Shown: positions 1 through 9,329, numbered from the stretch's first letter. The stretch: DNA of 64,000 nt from CAYORM01 sp964406375 (GCA_964406375.1 CAYORM010000010.1:4826-68825), one strand, 5' to 3'. A program made the numbers and translations. Notes: generated from the sequence alone by a model not told the origin.

Positions 1-1
1 C

Positions 2-1618
2 GTCCTGGTGGCGGAGGAGGCGACCGGCGGGGTCGAGTCGGTGCTGCAGAAGCTGCAGACCGTGGTCCCCCTGTCGGAGGACGATCTGCAGCGGGTCAGA
101 CGCGACATCGAGAGGCGGCGGGCCTTCGTGCCGATCACGGTGCAGGAGAATCTGAGCTGGGATCAGGTCGCCTGGATCGAGGTCAATGCGCCGGAGATGC
201 CCGGCCTCGCGATCGAGGTGGGCGAGGTGCGGCGCTACCCCTTCGCGCGGTCGACCGGCCATGTCGTCGGCTATGTCGGCGCGGTGTCGGAATCCGAGCT
301 CAACGGCGATCCGGTGCTGACGCTGCCGGGATTCAAGATCGGCAAGACCGGGGTGGAGCGTCAGCACGATCTCGAGTTGCGCGGGTCGGCGGGGCGCTCG
401 CAGGTCGAGGTCAATGCCGTCGGGCGGGTGATCCGCGAGCTCGACCGCATCGAGGGGCGGCCGGGCAGCGAGGTGCAGCTCACCATCGATATCGGCCTGC
501 AGGAATACATCCAGCAGCGGCTCGAGACCGAGTTCAGCGCCGCGGCCGTCGTGATGGACGTGCATCGCGGCGATGTGCTCGCACTCGTCTCCCATCCGGG
601 CTTCGACCCCAACCTCTTCCCCGGCGGCATCTCGAGCGCCGATTGGCGGCGGCTGGTCGATGATCCCTACGGCGTCCTCAACAACAAGGCGATCAGCGGC
701 GAATATGCGCCGGGGTCGACCTTCAAGATGATCGTCGCCGCGATGGCGCTGGAGGAGGGGGAGGCCTCGCCCGATCAGACCGTCTGGTGCCCCGGGCACA
801 TGGATCTGGGCAATCACCGCTTCCATTGCTGGCGACGCGGTGGACACGGGCGGATCGCGCTGGTCGATGCGCTCGCGCAATCCTGCGACGTCTATTTCTA
901 CGAGATGGCGAGACGCCTCGGCATCGACCGCATCGCCGAGGCGGCGCGGCGTTTCGGGCTCGGCCACCGGCTGAACATCGACCTGCCGGCCGAGCGCGCC
1001 GGGATCATGCCCGATCGCGAATGGAAGCGCCGGCGCTTCGACGCCGCCTGGCAGCAGGGTGAGACGCTGATCGCGGCGATCGGCCAGGGCTATGTGCTGG
1101 CGACGCCCCTGCAGCTCGCGACCATGACCGCCCGGCTGGTGAATGGCGGTCGGGCGGTCCTGCCGCGGATCACCGCATCGATCGGCGGTCTGCCGACGGC
1201 GCCGGCGAGCGAATATCCGCCGATCGGCTTCTCGCAGGGTTCGCTCGACTATGCCGTGGCGGGAATGGCGCGGGTGATGACGCATGGCACCGCGCGCTCG
1301 TCCCAGATCCCGATCGCCGGGCTCGAGATGGGTGGCAAGACCGGCACGAGCCAGGTGCGGCGGATCACGATGGCGGAGCGGTCGGCGGGGCTCAACCCGT
1401 CATCCTGGCCCTGGGAGCATCGCGACCACGCCCTCTTCGTCGGCTTCGCGCCGCTGGCCGCGCCGCGCTACGCCTGCGCCGTGGTCGTCGAGCATGGCGG
1501 TGGCGGCAGCAGCGTCGCCGCGCCGATCGCCCGGGACATTCTCCAGGAGTGCCAACTCCGCGAATCCGGGCGGGCGGTCGCGGCCCGGTCCGGGATGGGT
1601 CTCGGCCCGACCGGCTGA
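2..1618 (+). CDS. mrdA: Penicillin-binding protein 2, transpeptidase (5' truncated)
   Basis: This is a peptidoglycan D,D-transpeptidase of the elongation complex, a periplasmic enzyme anchored by an N-terminal membrane helix. The reading frame is open to the window edge, so the true start, membrane anchor and roughly the first 80-100 residues lie upstream; the GTG at 8 is only the first start-like codon visible. The dimerisation (pedestal) domain comes first. The transpeptidase motifs are all present: S-x-x-K within APGSTFKM (catalytic Ser codon near 716), an SCD variant of the SxN motif (near 881) and KTGTSQ (near 1336). PBP2 is favoured over FtsI by the overall pedestal layout and motif contexts. 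The neighbours mreC/mreD and rodA would be expected outside the window. There is no sign of truncation at the 3' end. Confidence 0.93.
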   Translation, partial: VLVAEEATGGVESVLQKLQTVVPLSEDDLQRVRRDIERRRAFVPITVQENLSWDQVAWIEVNAPEMPGLAIEVGEVRRYPFARSTGHVVGYVGAVSESELNGDPVLTLPGFKIGKTGVERQHDLELRGSAGRSQVEVNAVGRVIRELDRIEGRPGSEVQLTIDIGLQEYIQQRLETEFSAAAVVMDVHRGDVLALVSHPGFDPNLFPGGISSADWRRLVDDPYGVLNNKAISGEYAPGSTFKMIVAAMALEEGEASPDQTVWCPGHMDLGNHRFHCWRRGGHGRIALVDALAQSCDVYFYEMARRLGIDRIAEAARRFGLGHRLNIDLPAERAGIMPDREWKRRRFDAAWQQGETLIAAIGQGYVLATPLQLATMTARLVNGGRAVLPRITASIGGLPTAPASEYPPIGFSQGSLDYAVAGMARVMTHGTARSSQIPIAGLEMGGKTGTSQVRRITMAERSAGLNPSSWPWEHRDHALFVGFAPLAAPRYACAVVVEHGGGGSSVAAPIARDILQECQLRESGRAVAARSGMGLGPTG

Positions 1619-1642
1619 CCCGACTGCCGGCCGGATATCGTA

Positions 1643-1671
1643 TTGACAGAGCGATTAAGTACGATCATCTA
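1643..1671 (+). promoter_or_regulatory. Putative promoter of the first sugar ABC operon, inside a dyad
   Basis: A perfect TTGACA -35 box sits at 1643-1648. The sequence about 17 bp downstream (CATCTA, 1666-1671) is a weak -10 match. The -35 box lies inside an inverted repeat, ATCGTA at 1637-1642 and TACGAT at 1660-1665, as expected of a repressor site. It is the only obvious promoter-like sequence in the 150 bp between mrdA and the binding-protein gene. Confidence 0.45.
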
Positions 1672-1768
1672 GGGCCATCATCGGATTGTGACGGAGCCGG
1701 TCCGCGACCGGACCCGAAACGATCCGGGATCGCGCGCCGCAGGCGCGCCCATACGGGAGGACTCAAGG

Positions 1769-2758
1769 ATGTCACGCAGTCGCTACTTCGCGTCCGCCTG
1801 CGGTCTGGCATTGGCCGGGATAGCCTTTGCCGCCATGCCCTCGACGGCGCAGGCCCAGGATGAACTCGTCATCGGCGCCATCTATCTCGACGCGCAGGGC
1901 TTTTATGCCGGCGTCCGGAAGGGCGTGCAGCTCGAGGCCGCCGATCTCGGCATGGATCTCAGCATCATCGAGACGAACGCTCAGGGTGACGCCTCGAAAG
2001 AGAGCTCCTTCATCAACACGCTCGTCTCGGCAGATGTCGATGCGATCATCCTGTCGGCCGTCTCCGCCGATGGCTCGGTCCGCGCGATCCGCAACGCGCA
2101 TGAGGCCGGCATCCCGGTCGTCTGTTACAACACCTGCATCAACGAAGCCGACATGGCCGAATACGTCTACGCGTATGCGGTCGGCGATCCCTTCGATTTC
2201 GGCTACAAGCTGGGCGTTGCCGCGGCCGAGTACTTCATCGAGGCCGGTATCACCGAGCCGAAGATCGGCGTGCTGAACTGCGAGTTCGTCGAGGTCTGCG
2301 TGCAGCGCCGGCTCGGCTTCGAGCAGGCGCTGAGCGAGAAGGTGCCGGGCTACGAGATCGTCGCCAACCAGGAAGGCACGATCCTCGACAATGCCATCTC
2401 GGTCGGCGAGACGATCCTTGCCGCCCATCCCGACCTCGACGCCTTCTTCGGCGAGTCGGGCGGGGCGTCGCTCGGTGCCGTGCGTGCCGTGCGCAATGCC
2501 GGTCGGGTCGGCGAGGTGGTGGTCTTCGGCAGCGACATGACGACCGAGATCGCTATGGAGCTGATCGACAATTCGATCCTCAAGGCCGAGGTCGATGTCT
2601 CGGGGCAGGGCCTCGGGCGTCTGGCGCTCCAGCAGGCGGTCAATGCGGTGCAGGGCGTCGAGGCGGCCGATCTGATCGTGCCGATCGAGATCGATCTCTA
2701 CACCACGCCGGAGCAGGCGCAGGCGTGGATCGACACGCATCCCGACGGGCTGCCCTGA
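1769..2758 (+). CDS. Sugar ABC transporter periplasmic substrate-binding protein (ribose type)
   Basis: This 329-residue periplasmic binding protein of the ribose/galactose (Peripla_BP_4) type captures a sugar or polyol for the transporter encoded just downstream. The start at 1769 is chosen because GGGAGG lies at 1755-1760 and the protein then begins with a clean Sec signal peptide (basic MSRSR, hydrophobic core, cleavage after AQA at about residue 29). The mature N-terminus DELVIGAIY and the later block FGSDMTTEIAMEL are typical of this fold. It is followed 17 bp later by the ATPase gene. The ligand cannot be read from sequence; the oxidoreductases at the end of the operon suggest a polyol or sugar that is oxidised after uptake. 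Confidence 0.9.
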   Translation: MSRSRYFASACGLALAGIAFAAMPSTAQAQDELVIGAIYLDAQGFYAGVRKGVQLEAADLGMDLSIIETNAQGDASKESSFINTLVSADVDAIILSAVSADGSVRAIRNAHEAGIPVVCYNTCINEADMAEYVYAYAVGDPFDFGYKLGVAAAEYFIEAGITEPKIGVLNCEFVEVCVQRRLGFEQALSEKVPGYEIVANQEGTILDNAISVGETILAAHPDLDAFFGESGGASLGAVRAVRNAGRVGEVVVFGSDMTTEIAMELIDNSILKAEVDVSGQGLGRLALQQAVNAVQGVEAADLIVPIEIDLYTTPEQAQAWIDTHPDGLP

Positions 2759-2775
2759 TCGACGGCCCGCGCCGG

Positions 2776-4323
2776 ATGTCGGTCGCCGCCACCTCCGCGC
2801 GGCCGGTGCCGGGCGATGATCGAGAGATCGTCGCCCGCGTCGCCGGCGCCACGAAGCGCTATCCAGGTGTCGTCGCGCTCGACCGGGTTGATTTCTCGAT
2901 CCGGGCGGGTGAGGTGCGTGCGCTGCTCGGCAAGAACGGCGCGGGCAAGTCGACGCTGATCCGCCTGCTCACCGGCGCCGAGGCGCCGGATGAAGGGCGG
3001 GTCGAGATCTGCGGCCGGCCGCTCGCCGCCTCCGGACCAGCCCGCACGCGCGAGGCGGCGCAGCTCGGTGTCCGCGCGGTCTATCAGGAGCTCAGCCTCG
3101 TCCCAGGCATGAGCATCGCCGAGAACATGTTCCTCGGCGTCTGGCCGCGGTCGCAGGCGGGCGTGCTCGACCATGCCCTGATGGCGCGCGAAACCCGTGA
3201 GGCCCTCGGGCTGCTCGGGCTCGAGCTCGACCCGCATCGTCACGTCGGTACCTTGAGCCCGGCGCAGCGGCAGATGGTGGAGATCGCGCGGGCGCTGATG
3301 GGGCGACCGCGCCTTGTCATTCTCGACGAGCCGACGAGTTCGCTGGCCGCTGCCGAGGTGGAGGCCGTCTTCCGTGCCGTCCGCCGCGTCTCGGCGGCAG
3401 GGGTCGCGATCCTCTATGTCAGCCACCGCATGAAGGAGATCCGCGAGATCGCGGCGACCGCGACGGTGATGCGCGACGGCCGGATCACCAGCACCGTGCC
3501 GGTCGCCGAAGCCGATACCGGGGAGATCGTCCGGATGATGCTCGGCCATGACGAGCATCGCGATCAGATGGTGGAGGCGAGGGTTTCCGATACGGCACCG
3601 GTCGTGCTCGCGGTGCGGGGGTTGGCCGTGCCGCCCAAGCTCGTCGACGTCTCTTTCGAGCTGCGTCGCGGCGAGGTGCTGGGCATCGCCGGGCTGCTCG
3701 GCTCCGGCCGGACGGAGCTGCTGCGCGCCGTCGCCGGGATCGACACCGCCGCGGCCGGCGAGATCCGCCTCGACGGCACGCCGGTACGTGGCGGCGATTG
3801 GGCCGCCATGCTGCGCCGCGGCCTTGCCTATACGCCCGAGAGCCGAAAGGAGGACGGGATCTTCCCGCTGCTCGGCGTCGACGAGAACATCATCGTCTCT
3901 GACCGCAGCAAGGTCGGCCATATGGGCGTGCTCTCCTGGTCGCGCATCGCCGCCGCGGCTTCTGCGATCATCGAGCGGATGAGCATCAAGACCGACCGGA
4001 CCGCGACGCCGATCGGCACGCTGTCGGGGGGCAACCAGCAGAAGGCCGTGATCGGACGCTGGGTCTATGCCGGCAGCCGCATCCTGCTGCTCGACGAGCC
4101 GACGCGCGGCGTCGATGTCGAGGCCAAGACGCAGATCTACGCCATCATCCGCGCGCTCGCCGCGGAGGGGAAGAGCGTCATCTTCGTCTCCAGCGAAGTC
4201 GAAGAGCTGCCCAATGTCTGCGACCGCGTGCTTGTTCTGCGCGAGGGCCGCTTCGCCGAGGAGTTCCGCGCGCCCGGCATCGACGCCGACCGCCTGCTGG
4301 CGGCCTGCATCGCGGCGCATTGA
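2776..4323 (+). CDS. Sugar ABC transporter ATPase with two nucleotide-binding domains
   Basis: This 515-residue RbsA/MglA-type ATPase has two fused nucleotide-binding domains and energises sugar import at the inner membrane. The first domain has Walker A GKNGAGKS (about residues 52-59) and Walker B LVILDEPTSS; its signature is the variant LSPAQRQ. The second has a degenerate P-loop (GLLGSGRTE), a canonical LSGGNQQK signature and Walker B ILLLDEPTRGVD, the usual asymmetry of this family. I chose the ATG at 2776 because the upstream frame extends into the preceding gene. It lies between the binding protein and the permease in one operon. Confidence 0.92.
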   Translation: MSVAATSARPVPGDDREIVARVAGATKRYPGVVALDRVDFSIRAGEVRALLGKNGAGKSTLIRLLTGAEAPDEGRVEICGRPLAASGPARTREAAQLGVRAVYQELSLVPGMSIAENMFLGVWPRSQAGVLDHALMARETREALGLLGLELDPHRHVGTLSPAQRQMVEIARALMGRPRLVILDEPTSSLAAAEVEAVFRAVRRVSAAGVAILYVSHRMKEIREIAATATVMRDGRITSTVPVAEADTGEIVRMMLGHDEHRDQMVEARVSDTAPVVLAVRGLAVPPKLVDVSFELRRGEVLGIAGLLGSGRTELLRAVAGIDTAAAGEIRLDGTPVRGGDWAAMLRRGLAYTPESRKEDGIFPLLGVDENIIVSDRSKVGHMGVLSWSRIAAAASAIIERMSIKTDRTATPIGTLSGGNQQKAVIGRWVYAGSRILLLDEPTRGVDVEAKTQIYAIIRALAAEGKSVIFVSSEVEELPNVCDRVLVLREGRFAEEFRAPGIDADRLLAACIAAH

Positions 4324-4344
4324 GAAGACGGGGATCGTCCTGAG

Positions 4345-5325
4345 ATGACCGCCACCACCGCCAATCGCGCGGCGCCGCGCCGGCACTGGAACACGCAGCG
4401 CATCAACGAGATCGGGCTGCTCGTCGTGATTCTCGTGCTCTACATCGTGTTCTGGCAGAGCGCGCGCGGCTTCCTGTCAGTCAACAACCAGATGACGATC
4501 CTGCGCGATGCCGCAGCGATCGGCATCGCCGCCTGGGGGGCGACCCTCATCATCATAGCCGGCGAGATCGACGTCAGCGTCGGGCCGATGGTCGCCTTCA
4601 TCTCGGTCATCTTCGCCTATCTGTTGCAGTACGGCACACCGATGCCGATCGCGATCCTGGCGGCGATCCTGCTCGGCACGGCGCTCGGCTCGGTCGCGGG
4701 CCTGCTGCGGGCGCAGTTCGGCGTCCCGTCATTCGTCGCGACCTTGGGCTTGTGGAGCGCCCTCCGTGGCATGGGCCTTTTCATCACCAACGCGCTGCCG
4801 GTGAGCTACGGGTCGAGCGACTTCCTCGATTTCCTCGACAGCCGCGCCCTGTTCCTGCCGACCTCGGCGGTGGTGATGCTCGTGCTGTTCGCGGTGTTCG
4901 CCTTCATCGCCCGCAAGACAGCCTATGGCCGCTCGGTCTATGCCATCGGCGGGAATGCCAGCGCCGCCCATTTGTCCGGCATCCCGGTGAAGCGGGTGCG
5001 GGTGATGCTGTTCGCGACCGCGGGGCTGCTCGCCGCGATCACCGGCATCCTGCTGACCGCGCGGCTCGGCTCCGGCAATGCCGGCGCGGCCTCCGGGCTC
5101 GAATTCGACGTCATCGCTGCGGTCGTCGTCGGCGGCACGGCACTGTCCGGCGGGCGGGGTTCGATGCTCGGGACGCTGCTCGGCGTCTTCGTCATCACGC
5201 TGATTGGCAACGGTCTGATCCTGCTCGGCATCAACCCGTTCTTTCAGGAGGTGGTGCGCGGCGGCATCATCGTCGGCGCGGTGCTGGCGAACCTGCTCGC
5301 CACCGGGCGCGGCGGCGCGCGGTGA
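4345..5325 (+). CDS. Sugar ABC transporter permease (RbsC type)
   Basis: This 326-residue integral inner-membrane protein of the BPD_transp_2 family forms the translocation channel with the ATPase upstream, presumably as a homodimer because the operon has only one permease gene. Most of its length is hydrophobic helices, about 8-10. The family-typical blocks AGEIDVSVG (after helix 2) and GGTALSGGRGS near the C-terminus, the region that contacts the ATPase, are present. It starts 21 bp after the ATPase stop. Substrate is unknown. Confidence 0.9.
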   Translation: MTATTANRAAPRRHWNTQRINEIGLLVVILVLYIVFWQSARGFLSVNNQMTILRDAAAIGIAAWGATLIIIAGEIDVSVGPMVAFISVIFAYLLQYGTPMPIAILAAILLGTALGSVAGLLRAQFGVPSFVATLGLWSALRGMGLFITNALPVSYGSSDFLDFLDSRALFLPTSAVVMLVLFAVFAFIARKTAYGRSVYAIGGNASAAHLSGIPVKRVRVMLFATAGLLAAITGILLTARLGSGNAGAASGLEFDVIAAVVVGGTALSGGRGSMLGTLLGVFVITLIGNGLILLGINPFFQEVVRGGIIVGAVLANLLATGRGGAR

Positions 5326-5395
5326 CGATGGCGGGGATGCGCCTGAAGGGCGCGGGCGGAGCGCCGCGGCCGGGACCGCAGGGGAGTGGGGACGC

Positions 5396-7045
5396 ATGAC
5401 GCTATCGATCGCGGCCCGCCCGGCCTGGCCCGATGAGGACAGGGTCTATGATGTCCTCGTCATCGGCTCCGGCCCCGCTGGTTCGACCTTCGCCAAGCGG
5501 GCGCAGGAGGCCGGGCTCTCGGTCCTGTGCCTGGAGCAGGGCGGCTGGGTCGATTACGGCCGGGCCAATTCGGACCGGCCGGAGTTCGAACTGACCAGCG
5601 GCCGCGACTGGAACTACGTCCCGACGCGGCGGTCCAATCCGGGCGACTTCCCGATCGATGTCAGCGGCTCGGACATCGTGCCGCTCTACTGGAACGGCGT
5701 CGGCGGTTCGAGCATCTCCTGGGCAGCCAACTGGATGCGCAACCTGCCGAGCGACTTCAAGGTCCGCTCGCTTGACGGCGTCGCCGACGACTGGCCGATC
5801 GACTACACCGATCTTCTGCCGCATTACCAGCGGACCGAGCAGGAGTTCTACGTCTCGGGCGTCGGCGGCGATCCGATGTACCCGCCGCCCTGCGACCCCC
5901 CGCTGCCGCCGGCCGATCTGACCCGGGCGGGGCGCCTGGTCGCCGAGGCGCATAACCGGCTGGGCTGGCATTGGTGGCCGGGTTCGAATGCCATTGCCAC
6001 CGTCGCCCGCGGCGAGATGCAGCCCTGCCAGCAGCGCACCGCCTGCATGTGGGGCTGCATCGAGAAGGCCAAGGTCTCCACCGACCGGTCACATTGGCCG
6101 GTTCTCACGCGCGGCGGCGTCGAACTCGTCTGGGGCGCCCGCGTCGTCGAGCTCGAGCTCGACCCGCAGGGCCGTGTCAGCGCCGCGATCTATGCGGACG
6201 ACAAGGGCGTGCGCCGCCGGGCGCGCGGTGCCGTCACGGTACTCGCCGGCAATGCGATCGGCACGCCGCGGCTTCTCCTCTCCTCGCGGGGACCCGGCCA
6301 TCCCGACGGGCTCGCCAACGGCTCGGGCCTCGTCGGCAGGCGGCTGATGCTGCATCCGACGGCCGCCGTCGTCGGGCTGTTCGACCAGCCGCTCGAGACC
6401 TATCGCGGGGTCTGGGGCCAGGTGGCCTATACCCTGCAATGGTACGAGACCCGGCCGGAGCATGATTTCGTGCGGGGCGCGAAATGGAGCCTGCAGCCGA
6501 CCGGCGGGCCGCTTCAGGCCACCCGGCGGTGGCCCTGGGGAGATGCCGAGCCCTGGGGTCCAGGGTTCCACGACGAGGTGCGCCGCCGCTTCGGCCGTTC
6601 GCTGTCCTGGGGCATCATCTGCGAGGATCTGCCGGATGCGGAGAACCGGGTGGAGCTGGACCCCGACAGCCCGGACGAGACGGGGATGGCGGGGGTCCGC
6701 ATCCATTACCGTACCGGCGAGAACTCGCATCGCATGCTGCGATTCATGACGGCGCGGGCAGAGGAATCACTGCGCGAGGCTGGGGCCTATCAGACCGTCG
6801 TCGCCCAGCAGGCGCGCGAGAGCGGCTGGCACATCCTGGGCACGGCACGGATGGGCGACGACCCGGCCACCAGTGTCGTCGACCGTTTCGGCCGCTGCCA
6901 CGAGGTGTCGAACCTCTTCATCGTCGATGGCAGCGTCTGGCCGACCTCCGCCGGGGTGAATCCGACCGCGACCATCGCGGCCTTCGCCTCCTGGTCGGCA
7001 GCACATGTCCTTGCGAATCGCAGCAGCCAAGCCATCGCCGGATGA
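5396..7045 (+). CDS. GMC-family FAD-dependent oxidoreductase (gluconate/sorbitol dehydrogenase-like large subunit)
   Basis: This 549-residue flavoprotein of the glucose-methanol-choline family should oxidise a sugar, sugar acid or polyol hydroxyl with FAD. The dinucleotide-binding motif VIGSGPAGS is at about residues 22-30. The C-terminal GMC_oxred_C block contains HILGTARMGDDP, IVDGSVWPTS and GVNPTATIAA, which carry the catalytic His/Asn region. The start at 5396 follows a purine-rich GGGAGTGGGG. It overlaps the next gene by 4 bp (ATGA), and that gene encodes a Gdh3-like small subunit, the usual partner of membrane-associated GMC dehydrogenases. No cytochrome c subunit follows, and neither protein has a visible export signal, so the electron acceptor is unclear. 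Confidence 0.9.
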   Translation: MTLSIAARPAWPDEDRVYDVLVIGSGPAGSTFAKRAQEAGLSVLCLEQGGWVDYGRANSDRPEFELTSGRDWNYVPTRRSNPGDFPIDVSGSDIVPLYWNGVGGSSISWAANWMRNLPSDFKVRSLDGVADDWPIDYTDLLPHYQRTEQEFYVSGVGGDPMYPPPCDPPLPPADLTRAGRLVAEAHNRLGWHWWPGSNAIATVARGEMQPCQQRTACMWGCIEKAKVSTDRSHWPVLTRGGVELVWGARVVELELDPQGRVSAAIYADDKGVRRRARGAVTVLAGNAIGTPRLLLSSRGPGHPDGLANGSGLVGRRLMLHPTAAVVGLFDQPLETYRGVWGQVAYTLQWYETRPEHDFVRGAKWSLQPTGGPLQATRRWPWGDAEPWGPGFHDEVRRRFGRSLSWGIICEDLPDAENRVELDPDSPDETGMAGVRIHYRTGENSHRMLRFMTARAEESLREAGAYQTVVAQQARESGWHILGTARMGDDPATSVVDRFGRCHEVSNLFIVDGSVWPTSAGVNPTATIAAFASWSAAHVLANRSSQAIAG

Positions 7046-7467
7046 CCGAGATCCACATCACGGACCGCCAGCGGGCGCGGCTCGCCGCCCTTGCCGACGC
7101 GCTCATCCCGGCCGCCGAGGGGCATCTGTCGGCGAGCGCCGCCGGCATCGCCGGCCCGCTGCTCGACCGTGTCGCCCTCCATGCGCCGGAGCGGCTCGTG
7201 CTGCTGCTGAAGGTCGTCGACGATGCCGGCGACACCGTGCCGGAGGCGGCGCTGGCGGCGCTCAAGGCAGATGATCGCGCGCGTTTCGACGCGTTCTGCG
7301 AGACCATCGCCGCCGCCTATTTCATGGCGCCCGCGGTCAGGCGCCAGATCGGCTTTCCGGGCCGCGATGCGGTGCCGGCGCGGGTCGATGTGACGGAGAT
7401 GGAAGATCTGCTGATGCCGGTCTTCGAGAGCGATTTCGCGCCGCGGGCGGTGCCGCGGCGCGGCTGA
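7042..7467 (+). CDS. Gluconate 2-dehydrogenase subunit 3-like small protein
   Basis: This 141-residue protein resembles the small (gamma) subunit of FAD-dependent gluconate/sorbitol dehydrogenases, which stabilises or exports the catalytic subunit. The N-terminal ITDRQRARLAALADALIPA is the family hallmark. Unlike many members it has no twin-arginine or Sec signal: the protein begins directly with the conserved helix. The start codon overlaps the stop of the GMC oxidoreductase by 4 bp, so the two are probably translationally coupled and act as a complex. Remote family assignment; the role is inferred from its partner. Confidence 0.8.
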   Translation: MTEIHITDRQRARLAALADALIPAAEGHLSASAAGIAGPLLDRVALHAPERLVLLLKVVDDAGDTVPEAALAALKADDRARFDAFCETIAAAYFMAPAVRRQIGFPGRDAVPARVDVTEMEDLLMPVFESDFAPRAVPRRG

Positions 7468-7495
7468 GCCGGCACGCATAATGGGAGAGATGGTC

Positions 7496-8548
7496 ATGGC
7501 GACGATGCTCGCAGCCTTCCTGCCGGGCGACGAGACGGTGGCGCTGCGCGAGGTGCCGGTGCCGGAGCCCGGCATCGGGCAGGTGCTGATCGAAATGCGC
7601 GCGTCCGGTATCTGCGGCAGCGACATCCACTACATCTATCGCGGGCATAAGGGCGACAAGGCCAAGGGTACGGCCTATCTGGACGTCGTCGCCGGACATG
7701 AACCCTGCGGCAGGGTCGTGCGGCTCGGCCCGGGCTGCCGCCATTTCCGCGAGGGCGACCGGGTGGTCGTCTACCACATCTCGGGCTGCGGTTTTTGCCG
7801 CGAGTGCCGCAAGGGCTTCCAGATCTCCTGCACCAGCCCCCGGCGTGCGGCCTATGGCTGGCAGCGCGATGGCGGCCATGCCCCCTATCTCCTCGCCGAG
7901 GAGAAGGACCTGATCCTGCTGCCCGAGCCGCTGACCTGGGACGATGGCTGCTTCATCTCCTGCGGCGTCGGGACGGCCTATGAGGGCATCCTGCGCGCCG
8001 ATGTATCCGGCAGCGACACGGTGCTCGTCGTGGGCATGGGGCCGGTCGGCATGGCCGTGGCGATGCTGGCGCGCGGCCGCGGCGCCCGGCGGATTATCGG
8101 CGCCGATGTCCAGGCCGAACGGCTCGATCAGGCCCGCGCGCTCGGCCTGATCGACGTGGCGATCCCGGCCGGGCCGGACGCGGCCGAGGCCGTGAAGGAG
8201 GCGACCGGCGGTGGCGCCAGCCGGGCGCTGGACTGCTCGGGCCATCCTGATGGCCGCCTTCTCGCGCTTCGGGGTTCGCGGAGTTGGGCCCGCATCGTCT
8301 ATCTCGGCGAGACCGGCCCGGTGACCTTCCAGGTCAGCGACGATCTGATGCACAGGCACCGGACGCTGATCGGCTCCTGGGTCACCAGCCTCGCCAATAT
8401 GGAGCAGTGTTGCGAGGATCTCGCTGCCTGGGAGATGCATCCAGACCGCATCGTCACCCACCGCTTCCCGCTGGAGCGGGCGCCCGAAGCCTACGCACTG
8501 ATGGCGGAAGGACGCTGCGGCAAGGTGGTGATCGAGTTCCCGGAATAG
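7496..8548 (+). CDS. Zinc-dependent alcohol/polyol dehydrogenase (MDR family)
   Basis: This is a medium-chain NAD(P)-dependent alcohol or polyol dehydrogenase, about 350 residues and cytoplasmic. Catalytic zinc ligands are in GICGSDIH (Cys near residue 40) and AGHEPCG. The structural zinc loop with four cysteines, GCGFCRECRKG followed by a further Cys, is complete, and the Rossmann motif VVGMGPVGMA follows. I prefer the ATG at 7496 because GGGAGAG precedes it by about 6 bp; an in-frame ATG at 7481 would add five residues. It is last in the operon and converges on the SDR gene, with only 9 bp between stops. It likely continues oxidation of the transported substrate. Confidence 0.9.
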   Translation: MATMLAAFLPGDETVALREVPVPEPGIGQVLIEMRASGICGSDIHYIYRGHKGDKAKGTAYLDVVAGHEPCGRVVRLGPGCRHFREGDRVVVYHISGCGFCRECRKGFQISCTSPRRAAYGWQRDGGHAPYLLAEEKDLILLPEPLTWDDGCFISCGVGTAYEGILRADVSGSDTVLVVGMGPVGMAVAMLARGRGARRIIGADVQAERLDQARALGLIDVAIPAGPDAAEAVKEATGGGASRALDCSGHPDGRLLALRGSRSWARIVYLGETGPVTFQVSDDLMHRHRTLIGSWVTSLANMEQCCEDLAAWEMHPDRIVTHRFPLERAPEAYALMAEGRCGKVVIEFPE

Positions 8549-8557
8549 GGGCGGCGC

Positions 8558-9316
8558 TCAGATGCAGCGGCCGCCATCGATCTCAAGCGCGGCGCCGGTG
8601 ACAAAGGCGCCCTCGTCCGAACAGAGATAGACGGCGGCCGCGGCGAGATCCTCGGGCGTGCACATCCGCCCGAGCGGGATCGTTGCCATGAACTGGGCGC
8701 GGCGCTCGGGCGTGTCTTCGCCGAGAAAGCTGGCGGTCATACCGGTCTGGCCGAGCACCGGGCAAAGGCAGTTCACGCGGATGGCGACAGGGGCGAGCTC
8801 GGCCGCCATCGATTTGGTGGCGGTGACGACCGCTCCCTTGCTGGCATTGTACCAGGTGAGCCCCGGCCGCGGCCGTAGCGCCGCGGTGGAGGCCATGTTG
8901 AGGATCGCGCCGCCGCCGCGCGCGACGAGCCGCGGCACGGCATGCCGCGCAGCCCAATAGAGCGCCTTCACATTGACCGCGAAGACACGGTCGAACAGGC
9001 CCTCATCGACCTCGGCCATGCCCATATTGCGATGGGTGTGACCGGCATTGTTCACCAATATGTCGAGCCCGCCGAACTGGTCGACCGCCGTCTCGACCAT
9101 GTGGATGGTGCCGGCCTCGGTCGAGACGTCGGCAGCGACGAAACGGACACGGCCCGGCGCGATGTCGTCGATCTCCGCCAGGGCCGCCCGGCCATGGCTG
9201 TCGGAGAGATCGGCGAGTATGACGCGGGCCCCCTCGCGCGCGAAGCGCAAGGCGATGCCCCGACCGAAACCCGAGGCGGCGCCGGTGACGATGGCAACCT
9301 TGCCGGCGAGACGCAT
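8558..9316 (-). CDS. Short-chain dehydrogenase/reductase (SDR)
   Basis: This 252-residue classical SDR is an NAD(P)-dependent oxidoreductase. The cofactor motif TGAASGFG is at residues 11-18, NNAG near 89-92, and the catalytic Ser143, Tyr156 and Lys160 (YNASK) are in place. The C-terminal LEIDGGRCI is typical of 3-oxoacyl-ACP-reductase-like SDRs. It lies 13 bp downstream of the aldehyde dehydrogenase gene in the same operon, so it probably acts on the same sugar- or polyol-derived metabolite. Substrate cannot be assigned. Confidence 0.9.
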   Translation of the reverse strand: MRLAGKVAIVTGAASGFGRGIALRFAREGARVILADLSDSHGRAALAEIDDIAPGRVRFVAADVSTEAGTIHMVETAVDQFGGLDILVNNAGHTHRNMGMAEVDEGLFDRVFAVNVKALYWAARHAVPRLVARGGGAILNMASTAALRPRPGLTWYNASKGAVVTATKSMAAELAPVAIRVNCLCPVLGQTGMTASFLGEDTPERRAQFMATIPLGRMCTPEDLAAAAVYLCSDEGAFVTGAALEIDGGRCI

Positions 9317-9329
9317 GGTCCTCCCCCCC

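Noticed and set aside
2698..4386. Long antisense ORF (562 codons) opposite the first ABC ATPase
   Set aside because: It mirrors the conserved ATPase codon pattern in a high-GC genome and shows only Arg/Asp/Gly-rich sequence without any domain; it is a shadow.
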